The translations under genes were made by a program, and so were the position numbers. Positions 41,510-50,593 of a stretch of DNA of 64,000 nucleotides are shown here, piece by piece; within the stretch, counting starts at the first letter, position 1, and the number at the start of each line of letters is the position of its first letter. The notes below the pieces were generated by a model. The model was not told where the DNA came from. It saw nothing but the letters and a program-made list of their open reading frames with translations, and did not search any database. The DNA comes from Tieghemostelium lacteum (taxonomy: Eukaryota > Evosea > Eumycetozoa > Dictyosteliales > Raperosteliaceae). The stretch covers positions 744,001-808,000 of the forward strand of contig LODT01000051.1 in assembly GCA_001606155.1 (NCBI GenBank), given 5' to 3'.

Positions 41510-44500
41510 ATGACTAAACTAGTTAATATTAAAGTTGTTGCTTCAAATAATATAGAGAATTCAAAAATTTATTGGAATGAAAAAGAAATATCAGAAGAAT
41601 ATGAATTGAAAATTGGATTTAATTTTTTTATAAAAAATAGAAGATGTTTAATGAATCAAAAGTTTGATTTGTATACTATTGATCATGTATATGAAATTGA
41701 ACCATTCATTCATAATCTACTCACTGGTACTTTTGTAGTTTGTATTGCAATGGGAAGTGATTTAAGATCTCTAAGTGACAGAGAGTTATCAGCTTTGAAT
41801 AGCGTAGGATGTTACCAAATTACTAATGGCTATAGAGATGCTAATAGTTTTGCAATGGTTGGGTATAAGGGATTGTCAATGGGATCTGCTAATGAGAGTA
41901 TTGCTAGTGGTTCTGAAAGTACTTGTAGTGTGTCAATGCAAGTTAGTACAAAAAGCAATAATGAAATAACAATGCTAGAGAACAATATTTTAGATGTGGA
42001 GTTATTCAATCATCAGAATGAATTTAAAATGAAATTGCAGTGGAATGGAATAGAACTGATGGACATTGATAAAGTTGGTACTGGTTTAAATATTGTGATT
42101 TTTAATAGAGAGCTTTTGATTGCTGAACATCGATCATTTCAAACGAATAAGGATGATAAAGAATCAGAATTTCTAGTAAAGTTTCTGAATAGTGTGCAAA
42201 GTGATCAGTTGGTTATGATGTTTAATAGAGGTGATATTACTGAACGTATATCTGAAGAGGCTTTGCATATCATTGATGCACAGTTTGGAAGTAGTTATAT
42301 AAGTGAATTTAAAAGAGCTCATAGTCAAGGTAGTTGGTGTATGTTTACTTCAAAATCCAGAGCAAATGCATTGATTGAGAACTATCTACATGGTATTGCA
42401 CCTTTAAAAATGAGATATTCTCCTAAACCTTATTCAAGTGAACAAAGTTCCACTAGTATATCCATTGGAACTTGTAGACAGAGATACAGTGCCTTTGAAA
42501 ACTATTATATAATAGTTAATGATTCAAAACTCACTAAAATTCCATCAGATACTAATGGATTTGTTTTGGCAGTTCTTGATGAACTTACAGGACTTATAAC
42601 CTATTCCAAGGCCTTCGACCTATCCAAAACCACTGATATTGATGAGATGACATTGTATATTGATAACTCTATATCCGTTGGTTCCTATGTACTTTTAGTA
42701 TCTTCAAAATTTGATTATTCAATCTCTACAGATCAATTCAAAAATCTAAAAGATTCAGTAAGATCATTAGGTGCTACTAGATTCCATTTGGTGAACCAAA
42801 ACCTTGGATATTGTTTAGTTGGTCGTAAAGGCGCAAGTCCAGGTACAGTCATGGAATCTCTAGAAGATGGACCATGTTCAATATTCACAGAGGTATCCCC
42901 TCAAGTCAACTATGCCAAAGCATTTATAGAGATTCGTACACAGTCTTGTGGAAATGGTAAATCTTCAGAAACTCTAGCTGGTTGGGCACGTTTCCAAATC
43001 AATGGTAAACCAGTTACAACCGATTCTAAAAGAGGTCTAAATGTTCTAGTAATGGATCAGTTGAGTGGTAATATTGTTAATTTTCAAGTTTATGATACTT
43101 GGGAGAGTGAATCGAATTCCAATAGATTTGCAGAGCTCATTGAATCGTTACCTCAAGGTAGACTAGTTGCCATTGCAGTTCTAGATGATGCATATCAGAA
43201 TCTAAATAACCGTGCTAGAGATGCTATTAAATCACTTGGATCTACAATGATTGATCAGTTAAAGAGCAGAGACTCTTACTCTATTATTGGTGTTAAAGGT
43301 GGACTGAAATCTCAGTGTACTGAATGCCACTCACCACACTCACCTACATCATGTGACAAATGGTTCTTTATAAAAGATAAAGAGACTCCAATTAAAGGTT
43401 TTGAAATTAGTATTCATTCACAAGGTAGTGAGAATCTAGGTGGAAATTCAAAGATTCTAATCAATGATTCAGAGGTTTCCATGCAATATAAACCTGGATT
43501 AAATGTTGCTTATATTGATAGTCAAACACTATCAACTACCACACAATCATATGAAACTAATACCTCTTTAGAAGAAGCTCAAAAGTTCCTAAAAATTGTG
43601 TATTCAATGCCACTAGGTTCACTGGTTTTGGTATCTGTTCATTCTAATTTTGGTAAGGTTGAATGTAAATCTACACTCTATACAGCATTACAAATGATTG
43701 GTGCATTAAAATTCCATTTACTTTCAACCAATGGTTCCTATACACTTATTGGAATAAGAGGTGCTTCACCAGGTAGTGCATTGGAGCACTTTGATAACAG
43801 TGCATCTGCCTCCATTTCATCATTTATACCAATGGTCCCACCATCTACAAATGCACCTTTTATTCTACCAGTAACGTTAGCATTAGCATTTGCAGTTACT
43901 ACATATAGTATCATGCTTATATCTATTTCGTCTAGACTACCAAAATCCGATAACTTACCTTCCATTTTCCACCAACCAGATTCCTTCTCAGACTCCATTC
44001 CTATTAAACCTCGTCAACCTGGTCAAAGAGTTGTCAGAGCTCTTTTTACAGGAAGTCATTATAAAACCTGGAAAAATCCTATAGATCCTATTGAAGCACA
44101 ACACTCTGATTCTCATGAAAACTATATTCACCATGGTGGAGCTTTGGTAAATAATGGATATATTCAATCTGATGATATTAGGATTGTAGATGACCACAAT
44201 ACAGGTTACCTCATTATCAATGATCGTCCAGTTAAAATTGGACCTTCTAAAACCATCATTTCATATTACATTAAAAATTGGTTAACTAAAGATCTTCTTC
44301 CAGGGGATACTATATATTTCTCATGGTCAGGACATGCCTACAGACATTTTCCATTAAATGGTGAAAAACCATACCCTGAACTCCAATATACAGCATTCTA
44401 CACCTTTAATGACGATCTAGATGACATCACAGTAGGTACAGCACTAAAAGGTGAAGATTTTCAAAAACTTTTTGCAGATGTACCACAAGGTGTCAATATT

Positions 44501-44851
44501 AGCATATCCTTAGGAACATGTTTTGCCAAAGGTTTCATTCAATCTCCAGTCATGAACCCAATACCACCCATTCGAGGTCAAAGTATAAGTTTTTGTGCAG
44601 TTGATGAAAATCATTATTGTAAATTTGTTTATAAAGTTCCTAGTGTTAAATATCATAGTTTCATCTATGAAATGACTTTAGAGTTACTAGAACATCACAA
44701 AAGTCGTACTAAAAAAATTTCCTATCAAAAACTCTTTGATAAAACTGTATCAACTTATATGCAAAGGTTCCCTACAAGTGGTATCCCATATTTGGTTAAT
44801 TTAACAAACAAAGATATGAAATTACTAAACTTTTTAGATCCATTAATTTAA
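41510..44851 (+). CDS. Multi-ILEI/FAM3-like domain protein with TM segment and C-terminal caspase-like domain
   Basis: Single-exon protein of 1113 residues. Residues 1-760 contain about five copies of one fold, each with an NVLVMD-type strand (RGLNVLVMDQLSG 508-520, GLNVAYIDSQ 663-672), a helix with xxLP-x-G (547-550), a strand (RLVAIAVLDDA 551-561), a helix ending in LG (about 577) and a closing IGxKG motif (YSIIGVKGG 590-598; others near 118, 439 and 750). This matches the ILEI/FAM3/POMGNT1-stem fold. One hydrophobic segment lies at 784-806. The C-terminus (840-1100) resembles caspase/metacaspase: start VVRALFTGSHY, PGDTIYFSWSGH (His942) and SLGTC (Cys1004). The usual D-x-C before the nucleophile is G-T-C. 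No signal peptide is seen, so the topology is unclear. Function unknown; the architecture appears unusual. Confidence 0.78.
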   Translation: MTKLVNIKVVASNNIENSKIYWNEKEISEEYELKIGFNFFIKNRRCLMNQKFDLYTIDHVYEIEPFIHNLLTGTFVVCIAMGSDLRSLSDRELSALNSVGCYQITNGYRDANSFAMVGYKGLSMGSANESIASGSESTCSVSMQVSTKSNNEITMLENNILDVELFNHQNEFKMKLQWNGIELMDIDKVGTGLNIVIFNRELLIAEHRSFQTNKDDKESEFLVKFLNSVQSDQLVMMFNRGDITERISEEALHIIDAQFGSSYISEFKRAHSQGSWCMFTSKSRANALIENYLHGIAPLKMRYSPKPYSSEQSSTSISIGTCRQRYSAFENYYIIVNDSKLTKIPSDTNGFVLAVLDELTGLITYSKAFDLSKTTDIDEMTLYIDNSISVGSYVLLVSSKFDYSISTDQFKNLKDSVRSLGATRFHLVNQNLGYCLVGRKGASPGTVMESLEDGPCSIFTEVSPQVNYAKAFIEIRTQSCGNGKSSETLAGWARFQINGKPVTTDSKRGLNVLVMDQLSGNIVNFQVYDTWESESNSNRFAELIESLPQGRLVAIAVLDDAYQNLNNRARDAIKSLGSTMIDQLKSRDSYSIIGVKGGLKSQCTECHSPHSPTSCDKWFFIKDKETPIKGFEISIHSQGSENLGGNSKILINDSEVSMQYKPGLNVAYIDSQTLSTTTQSYETNTSLEEAQKFLKIVYSMPLGSLVLVSVHSNFGKVECKSTLYTALQMIGALKFHLLSTNGSYTLIGIRGASPGSALEHFDNSASASISSFIPMVPPSTNAPFILPVTLALAFAVTTYSIMLISISSRLPKSDNLPSIFHQPDSFSDSIPIKPRQPGQRVVRALFTGSHYKTWKNPIDPIEAQHSDSHENYIHHGGALVNNGYIQSDDIRIVDDHNTGYLIINDRPVKIGPSKTIISYYIKNWLTKDLLPGDTIYFSWSGHAYRHFPLNGEKPYPELQYTAFYTFNDDLDDITVGTALKGEDFQKLFADVPQGVNISISLGTCFAKGFIQSPVMNPIPPIRGQSISFCAVDENHYCKFVYKVPSVKYHSFIYEMTLELLEHHKSRTKKISYQKLFDKTVSTYMQRFPTSGIPYLVNLTNKDMKLLNFLDPLI

Positions 44852-45036
44852 ATAAAAACAATCTAAAATCTACATTATTATGTTAATTTCTTTTTAAAAA
44901 ACACTACATCTTTTGTTTTAAAAGACACATAAAACTGTATTGTTGTAGAAAGGAGTGATGTAAATATGTTAATTCTATCTTTATCGGGAAATGCAAAATA
45001 TTCTTTTTATTTTTTTGTTTCAGTACAAATGCGGAG

Positions 45037-47172
45037 ATGTTTTTCGTAAACAAAATCAAATTCAATAATGTCATTATAAATAATTCATTCAAAGGAATAA
45101 ATAATTATAAAGATCTTAAACAAAATACAGTGGATATTTATAAATTACAAAGGCAACAAGATGATGAAATTAATCAGTTTAAGACTACACCGAATAATGC
45201 GCTACTGAGTAAGATCTCAAAGAATTTGAATCTACCAGTTGATAATGTAGTTTCATTGTCACCTATTAGATTTAAAATATCAACAATGATAATGAATCAA
45301 GGTGTATCTGTGTATCATCATGAATTGAGGAAAGTAATAACACCTCATGACGATTACGAAAGAGCAAAGAGAAGAGAACTTGTAGAGAAAATTGAAGCAG
45401 AACAAATGAAAAAAGATATGAAATCGAATGAAAAGGGTGATGGTAATAAAGGTGGTGGAAAGAAACTAATGTCAATGGAAAAGGAGTTTGAATTGGTAAG
45501 AGAACAGGAAAGAGAACAATCACATTTCAATCAGCTACTGGAGTCACAATCACCTCAGTGGAATGCTATCGGACAGTTACAAATACCAAAAGAAGATGCA
45601 TTTTACTATGATGATTTATTTGTTGGTTTCTGTCCTTATAGTAGCGATGGTAACAAAGATGATCCTATGAGTTTGTTATATCAGATGCTGACTAGATTAT
45701 CAAAGTTCTATTGGCACAAAAACCAAACAAAATATGAAATGTTCTTTACACTAAAGTTGAATCAAATGTTTATCAACTATTTTATGCAGGATGAAACTTT
45801 GATATACAACCCCCAAGAAATTTCAAAATTTATTGAATTATTTGAAAATTGTAATGACCAGTCTGTTCTTAATGAACTCATACAACATCCAGAGTCTGTG
45901 GAGAACCAAGAGATTGTCAATTATGTTAAAATGAATTTTGGTAGATTGTCTTCAGAGAACTATTCAGTAATCTTTGAAACTCTTTTTAGAGATGGTAAAG
46001 ATTATTTCAGTTCTGTTGAATCATATAAACAACATTTGTTGTCACTGTTTAATGAAATTTTGTTTTCAGCAACTGCAATGCTACCTGAGACTATCATCAA
46101 TAAGGAAAAAGAGTTAAAAGAGAAATGGGATCTATTGCTATTGGAAGCCAATAGACAATTTAAGGTGTACAGTTGTTTTGGTACTTCACCAGAACCTGAA
46201 AAGTCTTTGGCGACTGATCAGAGAAAACTCTTACATTTAGTAAAAACATGTCAGAAAAAGTCAACTTTGGATTTTATTCAAGAATGTAAGAGAAATCTTC
46301 ATCAGTCTTTATTCTCTAATGGTTTGATGAATTCGTCTCTTACAAATAGAGAATTATCAGTATCGATTAAACAGATTACAGATGGTTTGCAAACTAGTAT
46401 ATCTACAAGTTATACAATGTTAGAATTTGTATTTCAAAATTCTGGTGAGATATCACTGAAATGGGATGACTTTATAGTTGGTTTTATAAATTCACCAATG
46501 ATATTCAGTAGTCAACCTTTAGCTGAAAGATTCATGCAGTATCTTAAAAGTAGATTAGGAGGTGATGGTAACAGTACCTATGAACAAGGTATTGTAAAAC
46601 TGTTTCAAGAAATGGTACAACTCGAACACACTCTATTTAAACTACAACAAAGCTACAATGATGACTATATCATAAATGGAGATAAACTACTTCAGGAACT
46701 ATCCATAGAGTTACAAGAAGAACTTCAAGAGGAAGACTACAAAAAATTTTTAGTCTATCCATCTTCCAATTATAAAATGGTTCAATTGGATTGTCATTTA
46801 TTGGCACCACTTCATAAATCATTTTCACAGGACCTCGATGTAGAACAACAGGAAATGGAAATCTACATAAGAAATAAAAAAATCTATGAACGAGAACTAA
46901 AAACTAGAAACGAAAAACTTGTAAAACTAGTCTCTGATGCCGTCTCAACTCAACAAAAAACATGTTATTTTATTGGTGTATTTGAAGATCAAGCTTATAC
47001 AGTTGAAATCTCTGAAAATTGGATGGATATTTGGTACAAATTAAAAGCTCACCCTTCACCAATACCACTTTTAGAATTTTTAAATTCAAATTTAACATCC
47101 CAAGACACAATTAAAAACACACTATTTGATTTAAATAAATTTGGTATATTATATTTACTACATAGGGTATAA
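45037..47172 (+). CDS. Unrecognised 711-aa protein, helical, possibly mitochondrial
   Basis: Single-exon protein of 711 residues with no domain I can name. The first 23 residues (MFFVNKIKFNNVIINNSFKG) are basic and free of acids, compatible with a mitochondrial presequence (inference). Residues 105-165 are strongly charged (Lys/Glu) and likely coiled. The rest looks all-helical with repeated Leu/Phe and Glu/Gln heptads (for example LSIELQEELQEEDYKKF). It ends without low-complexity tails, unlike many neighbours. A short upstream ORF (45029-45049, ATG...TAA) overlaps the chosen start and could lower translation. A pyrimidine-rich TTTCAG directly upstream might be a 5'-UTR splice acceptor. Confidence 0.7.
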   Translation: MFFVNKIKFNNVIINNSFKGINNYKDLKQNTVDIYKLQRQQDDEINQFKTTPNNALLSKISKNLNLPVDNVVSLSPIRFKISTMIMNQGVSVYHHELRKVITPHDDYERAKRRELVEKIEAEQMKKDMKSNEKGDGNKGGGKKLMSMEKEFELVREQEREQSHFNQLLESQSPQWNAIGQLQIPKEDAFYYDDLFVGFCPYSSDGNKDDPMSLLYQMLTRLSKFYWHKNQTKYEMFFTLKLNQMFINYFMQDETLIYNPQEISKFIELFENCNDQSVLNELIQHPESVENQEIVNYVKMNFGRLSSENYSVIFETLFRDGKDYFSSVESYKQHLLSLFNEILFSATAMLPETIINKEKELKEKWDLLLLEANRQFKVYSCFGTSPEPEKSLATDQRKLLHLVKTCQKKSTLDFIQECKRNLHQSLFSNGLMNSSLTNRELSVSIKQITDGLQTSISTSYTMLEFVFQNSGEISLKWDDFIVGFINSPMIFSSQPLAERFMQYLKSRLGGDGNSTYEQGIVKLFQEMVQLEHTLFKLQQSYNDDYIINGDKLLQELSIELQEELQEEDYKKFLVYPSSNYKMVQLDCHLLAPLHKSFSQDLDVEQQEMEIYIRNKKIYERELKTRNEKLVKLVSDAVSTQQKTCYFIGVFEDQAYTVEISENWMDIWYKLKAHPSPIPLLEFLNSNLTSQDTIKNTLFDLNKFGILYLLHRV

Positions 47173-47265
47173 AAAACTTTTTTTTTTTTGTTAACTATAA
47201 TTCAGTGGAAATAGTCAAAAAAATTTTTTAATTTTTTTCAAAATGCAGTTTGCGCAATTGTACTT

Positions 47266-47352
47266 TCATATGGGCTAGTAATGGTTACTTTTATTTGTTC
47301 GCATCATGTAAAACCGGGGTCGATACCTGGTGGCTCCATTTTTTTTTTTTTT
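47266..47352 (+). other. tRNA-like 3' half with oligo(T) terminator
   Basis: Positions 47314-47330 form a perfect T-arm shape: stem CCGGG, 7-base loop GTCGATA, stem CCTGG (one G-T pair). A TGGCTCC-A acceptor-like end and a run of 14 T (47339-47352), a Pol III stop, follow. Upstream, GGGCTAGTAATGG resembles an A box. However, no 5' strand (GGAGCCA) pairs with the acceptor end, and no clear anticodon arm is seen. It may be a tRNA fragment, a decayed tRNA gene or another Pol III transcript. I do not call a functional tRNA. Confidence 0.3.
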
Positions 47353-47516
47353 AATTAATTTTGTAGCCGAGCTCTCTGAATTAATTTAACCTTGGAAATC
47401 ACATATGTTTGTACAATTATACTTGAAGATAATATAAACAAGAATTTAATAGAACAATATAAGACCAAAATCATGTTAACACAAACGAATTAAATATTTT
47501 ACAACAAGTAAACAAT

Positions 47517-47753
47517 ATGATTAAATCTGAATTTGACTACACCTTAGCTACGTATATATATATACTCATTTTTAATTGTAAAGAAAAAAAGAAAAATAAA
47601 ATCTATTGTATGAAATTTAGAAATTATTATGAATTGATCAAATCTCAATTCCTTGATGTCATTGCCTCATCTGAAGACAGTTGTCTTTCATCATTAATCG
47701 TTTCTTGGGGAAGTTCGAAATATATTTCGAGATTATTTTTGTATTTTTATTAA
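47517..47753 (+). CDS. Small ORF of doubtful status
   Basis: An ATG-started frame of 78 codons. A 69-base AT-rich segment with good splice ends (47552-47620, GTATAT...TTTAG) divides it. Removing it keeps the frame and gives a 55-residue protein (...DYTLATNYYELIKSQF...) whose flanks are less AT-rich than the intron. That is the usual sign of a real gene, but there is no recognisable domain and no paralogue in the window. It lies between the tRNA-like element and the QQP-repeat gene. The choice between gene, remnant and chance is open. Confidence 0.28.
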   Translation: MIKSEFDYTLATYIYILIFNCKEKKKNKIYCMKFRNYYELIKSQFLDVIASSEDSCLSSLIVSWGSSKYISRLFLYFY

Positions 47754-47784
47754 TTGGTAAAAAAAGAGTAATTTAGAAAATGAT

Positions 47785-48117
47785 CTATTTTTTATCTTTT
47801 TTGTATTTATGAATAGCACTTGCTAATTTAGTATCATTAGGATCGTGAATATCCATTGAATTTAATAAATTATTAAGTGTATCCATTATCCTTGCAAGGT
47901 TTTCAGTAGGTTGGATTGTTGGTGGTTGTTGGTTGGTTGTTAGTTGGTTGTTGGTTGGTTGTGGTTGTTGTGGTTGTTGTGGTTGTTGTGGTTGTTGTGG
48001 TTGTTGTGGTTGTTGTGGTTGTTGTGGTTGTTGTGGTTGTTGTGGTTGTTGTGGTTGTTGTGGTTGTTGTGGTTGTTGTGGTTGTTGTGGTTGTTGTGGT
48101 TGTTGTGTTTGTTGTGG

Positions 48118-48191
<74 letters not shown>

Positions 48192-48214
48192 GGAAATCAT
48201 GATATTGTAAAATC

Positions 48215-48245
<31 letters not shown>

Positions 48246-48500
48246 GAGATGGTAATTGTGGGTGATGATTTGGATTGTAAAACATTTGTCCTTGAATATT
48301 TTGCATTTGGTGATGTTGTAATTGCTGTGGTTGTTGTTGTTGTGGATGTTGTTGATGTTGTGATTGGTATATTTCATTAGGAAATTGCTGTGGATGTTGT
48401 GGATGTTGTTGTTGTTGTTTTTGATTGTCGTTGGTAGTTGTTGATTGCTGTTGATTGTTGTTAGTTGTTTGTTTTTTGATTTTTAGTTGATTTTGATAAA

Positions 48501-48533
<33 letters not shown>

Positions 48534-48852
48534 TGTCACCAGTAAACATAGGTTGATGTGGTAGAGTGTCTGGTTCTAATCGGGAATTATAAAAAAATCG
48601 AAGATGTTTTTCACGTCCATTGCAGGAGGAAGTTTTATTCATACTGTCTTTGATCCTAATTTGTTCCAAATTTTTTCCTCCATTCAATTTGACATATTTA
48701 TACACAGTGCCAGTTATTGTGTCCAAAACCCAATATGGTTTTCTTTTCTTGGAATCTGTTTCCCTTGCATCATCTGGGTCCCAATTATCAACTATCTCGT
48801 AACCAAACCTGAGTTGATCCCCAGTTGGGAATATTTCTCTTATTTCATCCAT
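47785..48852 (-). CDS. Low-complexity protein with poly-Gln and QQP repeats
   Basis: Single-exon protein of 355 residues. The frame runs open to 48939, but the first ATG is at 48852 (MDEIREIFPTG). The N-terminal 105 residues form the only ordered part: WDPDDARE, KKRKPYWVLDTITGTVYKYVKLNG, and a Cys/Arg segment. I do not recognise the fold. Poly-Asn, Gln/His/Pro-rich sequence, pure poly-Gln and about 17 QQP repeats follow, then a short ordered end (TENLARIMDTLNNLLNSMDIHDPNDTKL) that looks helical. The conserved ends around a variable repeat suggest a real gene, perhaps a transcription or RNA-related scaffold (inference). Confidence 0.7.
47961..48192. repeat. 9-bp minisatellite (QQP) plus TTG microsatellite inside a gene
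   Basis: On the plus strand, 47961-48107 is a near-perfect 9-bp repeat GTGGTTGTT (about 16 copies) that codes QQP on the minus strand. After a short interruption, 48118-48192 is a pure TTG array coding poly-Gln. Because the repeat period is a multiple of three and no register yields a stop, all frames across it stay open, which creates several spurious ORFs of Leu/Trp, Cys or Val runs. Likely polymorphic in length between isolates (inference). Confidence 0.9.
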
Positions 48853-49665
48853 TTTATATTCACTATAAAAAAGGAAAAATGTATTTTGAAGAAAAAAATT
48901 GTTTTGTGAAGATTTTTTTTTGATGTAATTTTTTGACAAGATATTTATGAGTTATGTTATTTTGTCCAAAAAAAAAGTTGTGACTTTACTTGAATTATAT
49001 TCCAAAACCCAATAATCATAAAAATAATATCTAAAGATGGCTAAGATAATACCCACATCATCATTGAACCCTAGAATAGAATCTTTGAATGACAAAATAA
49101 TTTTTATAGAAATCTATAAAGAAACTAGTTCTGGAAATATATAAATAACTCCTTGTGTGAATTGCAAAAAGTATGTAGGAATTTCTAATAGCATTGCATT
49201 CAATTATCTCAATGTAGAAAATAATCTCTATGATTTGCATATGATGTAGTTGTAGATTTAGATATTAGCTGTAGTGGGAAATTTTTGAAAATCCCTGTGA
49301 AATAATAGTTAAACTATTAATCATATATAGAAAACGTCAATATTTATAATTCTATCTATACAAATTTTTAAGAATGCTCCCCTCCAAGAGCACACTTTTA
49401 AGTAACTGTTATAACCGAATCTCGTACAAATTTATAGTACAGTATCGAAGTATAAAGATTTAAAAAGTAGTCAGGAATGGATGAACTTTAGATAAATTTA
49501 TCTAAAATAATAAAATTACACAATCACATATAATTGATTTAATATATTCATCCGACATTAAAATAATGAAATTCATAATTTATAACAATATTAATTTAAA
49601 TTAATCTAATTTATTTAAAAATTGAAGATTTTGGGATATTTTTTTTTTAATTTATTCATCACAAA
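48853..49665. other. Longest intergenic region (813 bp)
   Basis: Divergent spacer between the QQP-repeat gene and the SDR gene. It is AT-rich, with oligo(A) at 48970-48978 and oligo(T) shortly before 49665. Most of it holds nothing I can name. A weakly protein-like stretch at 49037-49249 is listed separately. No tRNA, snRNA or repeat family recognised. Confidence 0.45.
49037..49249 (+). pseudogene. Possible gene remnant in the 813-bp spacer
   Basis: An ATG at 49037 opens 35 codons to a TAA. The same frame then continues for about 35 more codons (PCVNCKKYVGISNSIAFNYL and onward) to a TAG at 49247-49249. The region is less AT-rich than its surroundings and has a Cys-x-x-Cys, both unlike random dictyostelid spacer. 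No intron would remove the internal stop. It may be the decayed end of a host gene, or chance. I could not link it to any family. Confidence 0.25.
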
Positions 49666-50538
49666 ATGTTAAGCAGAACAATTTTAACAAAAGAATTGAT
49701 TGGATCTCATTTTTTAAAGAGATATTATAGTACAATAAATGAAAATGGAAGAATGAAAGGAAAAGTTTGTTTTGTTACAGGTGGTGCTGCAGGTATAGGT
49801 TTAGGTGTTGTTGAGAAATTTGTAAAAGAAGGTGGTAGAGTTGGTATTGCTGATCTAAATGGTTTATTAGCTGAGAAAGTATCTAAAGAATTGAATACTA
49901 AATATGGTGGATCATATACATTACCACTGACAGTTGATATCACATCAGAGGAACAAGTAGACAGTGGTATCACTAAACTTGTAAAAGAATATGGTGGTCT
50001 TGATGTTGTAGTTAGTAATGCTGGTTTCCAACATATTGAAACTATTGATACTGTACCCCTGGAAACTTGGAGAAAGATGATGGCAGTTCATCTAGACGGT
50101 GCATTTCTCTGTACCAAATACGCATTTAGAGAATTTAAAAAAGATCAAAAAAAAGGTGGAACCATACTCTATATGGGCAGTGTACACAGTAAATATGCTA
50201 GTGAATATAAGATTCCTTATGTAACTGCTAAACACGGTCTAGAAGGTCTGACAAGAGGTATTGCAAGAGAAGGTGCCAAATATAATATCAGAGCCAATTT
50301 AATTTGTCCAGGCTTTGTAAGAACTGCTCTGGTTGATAAACAAATTCCAGATCTTCAAAAGAAATTTGGTTTCACTGAAGAACAAGTTATCAAATCTATA
50401 TTCCTCAAAGATACTGTAGATGGTGAATTTACAACTGTTGAAGATGTCGCCCAAGTTGCTGTTGATTTTGCTGCTATGCCAAATAAATGTCTAACTGGTC
50501 AATCACTAATTGTTAGTCATGGTTGGATCATGGAATAA
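49666..50538 (+). CDS. Short-chain dehydrogenase, 3-hydroxybutyrate dehydrogenase-like, mitochondrial
   Basis: NAD(H)-dependent SDR oxidoreductase of 290 residues. The first 25 residues (MLSRTILTKELIGSHFLKRYYS) look like a mitochondrial presequence with an R-x-Y-(Y/S) cleavage region. The Rossmann motif TGGAAGIG is at 38-45, NAG at 118-120, and the catalytic set is near S172/S175, Y185 and K189 (YVTAK). The C-terminal half (IRANLICPGFVRTALVDKQIP, GEFTTVEDVA, LTGQSLIVSHGW) closely follows bacterial D-3-hydroxybutyrate dehydrogenases, which interconvert acetoacetate and 3-hydroxybutyrate. Other SDR substrates remain possible. Single exon, ending 55 bp from the convergent receptor-like gene. Confidence 0.85.
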   Translation: MLSRTILTKELIGSHFLKRYYSTINENGRMKGKVCFVTGGAAGIGLGVVEKFVKEGGRVGIADLNGLLAEKVSKELNTKYGGSYTLPLTVDITSEEQVDSGITKLVKEYGGLDVVVSNAGFQHIETIDTVPLETWRKMMAVHLDGAFLCTKYAFREFKKDQKKGGTILYMGSVHSKYASEYKIPYVTAKHGLEGLTRGIAREGAKYNIRANLICPGFVRTALVDKQIPDLQKKFGFTEEQVIKSIFLKDTVDGEFTTVEDVAQVAVDFAAMPNKCLTGQSLIVSHGWIME

Positions 50539-50593
50539 AAGGTTATACAACTATCGATTATTATTTAACTTAAAGCATCTTATTTATTAATCA

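Noticed and set aside
47961-48107. Regular repeat that might suggest a CRISPR-like array
   Set aside because: The 9-bp units have no spacers and lie inside a coding frame. This is a minisatellite.
47916-48380. Long plus- and minus-strand ORFs made of Val, Cys/Gly, Leu/Trp or Asn/His runs
   Set aside because: They are shadows of the 9-bp and TTG repeats in the QQP gene, where every frame is stop-free.
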